64,000 nucleotides of DNA, from contig CATIUR010000012.1 in NCBI GenBank assembly GCA_949592205.1, positions 3,992,501 to 4,056,500 on the forward strand, read 5' to 3'. This document shows, in pieces, positions 58,041 to 64,000 of the stretch. The DNA is from Helichrysum umbraculigerum. Lineage: Eukaryota; Streptophyta; Magnoliopsida; Asterales; Asteraceae. Position 1 is the stretch's first letter. Every line of letters begins with the position of its first letter. The translations under genes and the position numbers were made by a program. The notes below the pieces were generated by a model, which ran no database searches, was not told where the DNA came from, and saw only the letters and a list, made by a program, of their open reading frames with translations.

Positions 58041-58413
58041 TGGAGGTTCGTATGAGAACCAACTAAAAGTTGAGAACCTTGAGAACCACTAGATTACATG
58101 TTTGTTCACATGTGATTTAACTTCATTCACATGTGAACATTGATTTAGGTTAGATTTGTAAAGAAAAAAATTAAAAAAATCCTAAATTATAGCGAAAAAC
58201 ACAAAAAACAAATATATGTTCACATTTGATGATAATGTGAACAAATCATGTAAAAAGTGTTTTAAGACGTGATTTTCGAATTTTTTTCTTTACCAATCTA
58301 ACATAAATCAATGTTCACATGTGAATGAAGTTAATCACATGTGAACAAGCATGTAATCAAGTGGTTCTCAAGGTTCTCAACTTTTAGTTGGTTCTCATTT
58401 GAACCTAACCCTA
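58037..58413 (+). mobile_element. Foldback MITE family F, copy 2
   Basis: About 377 bp, TAGGTGGAGGTTCG on the left and GAACCTAACCCTA on the right, with inverted GAGAACCAACTAAAAGTTGA repeats at both ends. It matches 8886-9260 in the opposite orientation. CACATGTGAA motifs are placed symmetrically inside. It is inserted in a TA microsatellite. Confidence 0.88.
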
Positions 58414-60781
58414 TATATATATATATATAGTGGGAGGATCCAGAGGGAAGCCCTTAATCTTGGGGAAGGGGGGAAGTACACCTACAACCGTCGATCTGTT
58501 CTATTTTAAAATTCTAGCGCTGCATCTTTTCTGCAATTCAACGTTAGTCAATTTTCAAGGATGAGGGTACCATCGTCTTTTTATATTCTATTTTTAATTT
58601 AATAAAATACTACTGTATTAATAGAGAAAATACACGTACCACATTCTTTTTCCTATCCGATAGTTTGTAACCCAATTCCTGTTATCATTCAGTATCGATT
58701 AATTGATTCATTCCAATAATTTCAATTTTATTCTCAATTCAAGGTCAGTTAGTTACAGATTGTTGTGTTTATGATTTCAATTTTGATTTCAATTGTTTCT
58801 AATTGAGATTTTCATCTATTTCACTTATTTGTGTTGTTCTTCCTATTCCTTTGATATATTATTGATTATACATACGTTGTTATTCTTTTTTATCGATTTG
58901 TATCCCTTTGGAATTGGATTCATATGTTACTGCTTCTATTGGTTGATTATTTTCAATTTATTTGTTCTGATATATAGTTCTTTTTTGGGAATATATTGGT
59001 GTTTTACGGTAATGAATTTGAATCTCTGATACGTTTAAAGGATTATTTGCTTCTTTAATACAGCTACATTCATTAAGATATCAACTAATATCTTGTTGGT
59101 TTATGTACACCTTAAGATCCCATATTAATACCTTTTTATAGTTTTGGTTTGTATTTTACCATTAGTAGTTTTTTTATGGTGTTTTAAACTTGAAGATGCG
59201 ATCTTTTATATAATATACACTTCTTATAGGTTTTGTATGATAATGATAATATCACTCATGATGAATGTTACTTTCTTTTAATACTTTTGTATATTTAATT
59301 AATATGTGTATCTTTGTAATCGTGTTTCTACAGCTTCTATGGTGTATTCTAGTTCCGAATTTCTGATTGAAGCGAATTCAGGTGCTCCTAATTCTGATGT
59401 TAAGTTATTTTAATGATAATATTACCCATGATGAATGTTACTTACCATTAGACATGAATGTTGTGTTTATATTTTGATATTTTCGTTGAGGAGTAACAAC
59501 TAGTTATATATTGCGTTTTGCTTAAGGTATGTGAATGTGGTTACCCAGACCTTGAATATAACATTCAGTCCTTCTCCAAAAGCTCCCAATTCAGATGTAT
59601 ATATCAAGGTATTGAAATTCTGATACACCCATATGTACTTCTAAGGGCACTTCTATGATTGTTGGTAGTTCTTTAGCTTTTGACATTGATAATTGAACTA
59701 CTCACTAAAATGCATATAGTTGAAGTGTTGGTGGGCAGGCTGTTCTGTCTATGGTGGATAGACTATGGAGGGTGATATTATATATATTTATGGTTATGCT
59801 ATTGGGGTTCCTGTTAATATTCATTAAGGAGAATTTTGTCACATTCATCTTATCACTCAGTTTCAATGGACGTATTCAGTAGTGAATATTAATGAATTGA
59901 TTGTAGGAGATTAAGAATGCCTATGACAGTCTTGTTGTTCAACTTGCATACGAGAAGCATTATTGTGGTATGTTCTAGACTTGTAGGCGTTCCATTTTCT
60001 CTTTCCGGATGTACAAGTTTTGCTAAATATAATATTGTGTTAGAAGTTTCTTATGGAAGATTTGGGATTCTGTTGAGAGTTTGACTAGATCTTTAAAATA
60101 TAACAATCAGTAGCTTAATTTATGTTGTAACTGTTAGTTTAAACTTGTTGGTAAAGGTCCTTAAAAATGTCAAAGTTCATGATTTTAGTTTTGTAAAACC
60201 CACAAGCGTTTTGGAAGAGTTTGAGTCGAATTGGGTTAGAATATAGAACAATTTTCGATATGTTGTTGTGCAGATTCTATACTGTGTTATAAATATCATT
60301 ACAAATTAACCGTTGCTTGTAATTAAGTGTGCCATATGTCATTAGAAAGGCATAAGTGTCTACTTTAACCCACTCTAGGGACTTTTAATCTGATTTGGAC
60401 TTTAAGCTTCTCAAAATGTGGTTTTGTACAACAGGTCAATGCTGAAAACGAAAATGATATACTCATATTCATACTTTCTTATATAATTGGTTATGAGTTC
60501 ATTTCAGCCAATTCAAATTTGGTTTGAAAGATATTGGAGTCTTCTTATATGTGGTTGATCATATGGTTCTGTAAACACATTTGAAGTTACCGAAAATGTG
60601 ATGTTTTGAACAAATGTTAGCTGCTTTAATAAAATGGTTCGTTTGGTTTAGGTCATTGTCATAGCTTTGTTGGTATGGTGTCAATTGGTGTTTATGACAA
60701 TGGTATATAAAACTATTTGAATCATTGTAGGATATCTTAAATGATTAAATGCTATTTAATGTCTTAATAATTAGTACAAAA
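58414..60781. other. Intergenic region, probably degraded transposon sequence
   Basis: Begins with GTGGGAGGATCCAGAGGGAA and GGGGAAGGGGGGAAGTAC right after a TA run, which looks like the end of a repeat family I cannot name. Downstream are short exon-like fragments (a frame reading FLIEANSGAPNSDV near 59360, and EIKNAYDSLVVQLAYEKHYCG near 59908) that may be captured gene pieces. No complete gene. Confidence 0.35.
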
Positions 60782-63023
60782 TGTGACAACCGTCACAAAA
60801 TCGTAACCGTAACTTAAACGTTGAAACTCATTCTTGTGTTAGGACTCATAACATGGATTTCTTTACATCAAAGTCTTCGTTTTTAAAGATCGAATCCAAT
60901 GCAAAAAGAATAATCGCAATCGGATGTGTAACGAAAAAGATACAAGGCAAAACGTAAATGTGTTCATAATTTTGAAACTTAAGAGAATGTGCCAAGTATG
61001 ATAAATAAAACATAATAATAAGTAATTAATGAATAATAAGAATAGTAACAATTATAATACAATAATAATAATAATAAGCTAAGTAAAAATATATTACACG
61101 TTAAAAAGATAAAAGCTGAATTTTCTGCGAAGTTTCACGGTTTGGACCATAACTCTCTCATCCGGGCTCCAAATGACTTGAATCCAAAGCCCATGATTTC
61201 TAAACTCCTTGGGCTACAACATTTTCAGAATTAAGCCCATAAAACCTTGAAAAATTCGGCCTAAAGATTGGAGGAGGAGCAAGGAAGATTTTTCTCAAAA
61301 CAAGTCATACATGATCACAATATTTTCTCATTAAAACTCTCTCAAAACCCTAGGAACGACCCTCACTCTTTTTCTCAGCCATTTTCACTCTCAAACAACA
61401 TCAAATCAAAGGGTTTAATCATCTATTCAAGTCTAGCAAACGTTATTGTTTTCATTTCGGTTTCGTTGGTAAGTTTTCGACATTCTATTCGATCATATGA
61501 TCATATGATATCTATTCGTATAAAATCATAAACTAATACTATTTAATTCTTTATAGTTCCAGACCTTATCTAGATGTAATCACGAGTCGATGATATGATT
61601 TGACCTTAGTTAAAGACATAATCCGTAAACCCTAGTTTATACGAATGAATTTTGATTTCTGATTGAATTGAAACAGCCGACTTCAGAGACAGTTTTGACC
61701 AATTTAGATTCATTTTCAGGCTTCGTCCAAAACTAAAAAGTTGTAGATCTCGATGTTTTACATAGACATAAAAGGTTTCGGCCTCTGAAACTATACAGAC
61801 GATTTTATAAATATTATTTAGTAAACTGCTGCAGTGTATTACGAATTTTCTGAAAACTTTGGTTAGTTTGAATTGAATGGATTAATTACTTTTTGATTAC
61901 TTTGAGATCTTTAAATTATGTTAAAACTTTAAATTTTCTGTATAAAACTTTTATTTTCATAATCTTAAATTTAATTAATAAAATCATTTTACTTAAATGT
62001 ATTTGTTAAATTAATATGTTTTAAAGTATAAATTGTAGTCTTGTTTTCTTAATTCTTTTAAATTAACATTTTCACGAGTGATGTCTATATAGCATGGTTT
62101 ATAAAATATTTTCTAAGTTTAGGTTAGATAAGGAATCATGATAATGTGTTGGTGAATAGTTATGAAAATTTGAATTGGAATGGTTATCACTAGTAATGTG
62201 TAGACATACGCTTGAGTAATTATAGGACTTAGTTTATTTGGGAAATTGTGGGAACTATATCATATGAATATAAACATGAGATGGACATAAATATATAGGA
62301 AATCTTGATTCGACTCGTGTACATAATTTGTAAGACACATAACTCATGAACAATTCCTTTATACTATAGGACGTTCATAGTTCACTGCGGCTGTGTGTGA
62401 TACGTGACTTGCTTTAAACTTGTTATTCATGTGAGTTTTCGTGGCCTCATTTTCATTTACATATTTTCAAATTGGGGGAAAATTATGCTCACATGTTTTA
62501 TCAAATGTTTTGTGCTGTGATTACATTCAATTTTATTTTGGACATATGCTTGAAATGTGTGACACTATGTGACTTATATGCATTGATACTTATTGCTTAC
62601 ATTCGTGCATTACTTCCTTGTGGAGTATTTGCCGTACATTGAGATTCGTTGTTTACATTCGTGCTTTACCTCCTTGTGGGGTATTTGCCGTACATTGGGA
62701 TTGTTGTTTACATTCGTGCTTTACCTCCTTGTGGGGTATTTGCCGTACATTGGGATTGTTGCTTACATTCGTGCTTTACTTCCTTGTGAGGTAATTGCCG
62801 TACATTGAGATATATTGGTTGCATTATTTCACATTTGTGTACATTTCTATATGCATTGTCCTAACTTATTATTATCACAGCAAAATGTTTATTTTTGTGG
62901 TGTCTTGTTTCAAACCTACGAAACTCACCAACATACGTTTTGACGTTTTTGAGCATATCTTTTCAGGTATTCAGAATAATCACTAAGAAGCTTGAGGCTA
63001 GTGGCTTTAGACGGGGTGTGACA
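60782..63023 (+). repeat. Element E 5' LTR (gypsy-type retrotransposon)
   Basis: 2,242 bp, TGTGACAACC...GGGGTGTGACA, followed by a tRNA-Met-type primer site. A GTAAGT donor-like site is at 61469 and a TTTTCAGGT acceptor-like site at 62962. Four copies of a 55-bp tandem repeat lie between them. An AAACCTACGAAACTCACCA block near 62913 matches similar blocks in LTRs C and D. The 3' LTR lies outside the window, so the target duplication cannot be checked. Confidence 0.8.
62597..62812 (+). repeat. 55-bp tandem repeat in E LTR
   Basis: Four units beginning TTACATTCGTGC at 62597, 62653, 62708 and 62763 (periods 56, 55, 55), each ending in TTGCCGTACATTG. Confidence 0.95.
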
Positions 63024-63026
63024 GAT

Positions 63027-63038
63027 TGGTATCAGAGA
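63027..63038 (+). promoter_or_regulatory. Element E primer-binding site
   Basis: TGGTATCAGAGA, three bases after the LTR end, differing from the other elements at the last position shown. Confidence 0.8.
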
Positions 63039-64000
63039 CATTGTTTTTAGAGAACTAGGTGGAATACTCGACCTAGACTATAAACTAGGAACCTTCATAT
63101 AGTTTACATAATAGGAACTATGTGTGCATAAATCTATGTGTATTTATTTACTCGTAACATCGAATTTTCTACTATGAACTATATACTAAATAACATAATA
63201 TCATTGTGACATACAACGCTGGTAGTGAGGAAATTAATTGAGGATATATTTAGAATATGGGGGCCCACGTATTGTAAATATATCCCACGTTAGCGAGTCA
63301 CGTGACCATGTTGTATGAATCGATGATTGAACATCAAAAGCAATAAATCTTGAAATCAAGAATCCTTCCAATGAACAGTAAATAACCATTTGGCTTATAT
63401 GCTACTTGGGTACCAAACGAACCACATCAAATCATATGGGATTTATGACATCATAAGGTGAGATAATCTCGGATTAAATAAAAACAAGCATCTGTGTGAA
63501 CACGATGTTCACACTTTTGAGGGAAATAAAAAAAAAAATAATTAGAAAATATTCTAGAACATTAAGATCACACTATACTGCACCGAAAATATATTAGACA
63601 AATCAAATTGAGTACTTTATGCTATGTCCTTTCTTACATGGTATGCCAAATGATAATTTAAAATGATAGAATAAGATGAAATTGAAATAAATTTTCTAGA
63701 GGAAGATTGATGAAATTTAAATAAACACTGAAAAGTAGATATTTCATTTTCTTCCATACCTTATGTGAAGGATTTTCACATATCTAAAACACTTATAAAG
63801 TGATTCCCGTTTAACTTGAAACCGTACCCATATCCTATGAAAAACCCCAGAATGCTTTTTTTTAGTAAAAAGTCTAATGTCCCAATTTTGATTCGATCAA
63901 CGGAAATCAGTATATGACCCCAATCGAATTTATACTCCACACTACTGAGGTTTCCAACAATTCTACTCCCTACTATTAATCTATTACTCTTTATATATAA
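63039..64000 (+). mobile_element. Start of element E internal region, cut by window end
   Basis: AT-rich leader-like sequence with no ORF. Gag would be expected beyond the window if E is coding. Confidence 0.5.

Noticed and set aside
1..64000. tRNA or rRNA genes
   Set aside because: None seen. TGGTATCAGAGC matches are retrotransposon primer sites adjacent to LTRs, not tRNA genes.

Overview
This is nuclear DNA from a flowering plant, most likely a eudicot. The evidence is AT-rich sequence, GT-AG exon-like fragments, TTTAGGG-type telomere-like repeats, Ty3/gypsy chromovirus-like retrotransposons primed by initiator tRNA-Met, and Helitron and MITE debris. I cannot name the species. Gene density is very low: I can defend one intact host gene, a single-exon gene for a 220-residue protein of unknown function (11242-11904). 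Almost everything else is transposon.

Layout. 1-8696 is Helitron territory: three Helitron 3' ends (hairpin plus CTAG) lie in the same orientation at 4273, 7338 and 8696, and a broken endo-beta-mannanase (GH5) gene sits just upstream of the first, probably as captured sequence. 8886-13337 holds a foldback MITE, the host gene, and a Mutator-like foldback element with a telomere-like core. 13822-51154 is a Russian-doll nest of LTR retrotransposons. Element A (+ strand, non-coding, TSD GTAGT) carries a solo LTR D in its 5' LTR (TSD CCCAC). Its body is split by element B (- strand, TSD GTATA). B is split inside RNase H by element C (+ strand, TSD GACGA). C is a tandem LTR-body-LTR-body-LTR array of two nearly identical units. 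51160-60781 is intergenic sequence with several small DNA transposons, two of them nested, and microsatellites. 60782 to the window end is the 5' LTR and start of another retrotransposon, E.

How it works together. A has no coding capacity, and its LTR resembles that of B, so it looks like a non-autonomous partner of the B lineage. B and both units of C encode Gag, protease, RT, RNase H, integrase and a C-terminal chromodomain-like tail, but all are broken by stops, frameshifts or insertions. Both C units share the same two integrase stops. C also has an extra coiled-coil ORF upstream of gag, intact only in the second unit.

Most interesting pattern. LTRs of families A, B, C and D each carry a cluster of short CG-rich repeats with a different, family-specific motif at an equivalent position. 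In each case the cluster follows a GTAAG donor-like site and precedes a CAG acceptor-like block; E has a comparable layout with an AT-richer 55-bp tandem repeat. This suggests an intron-like leader module inside the LTR.
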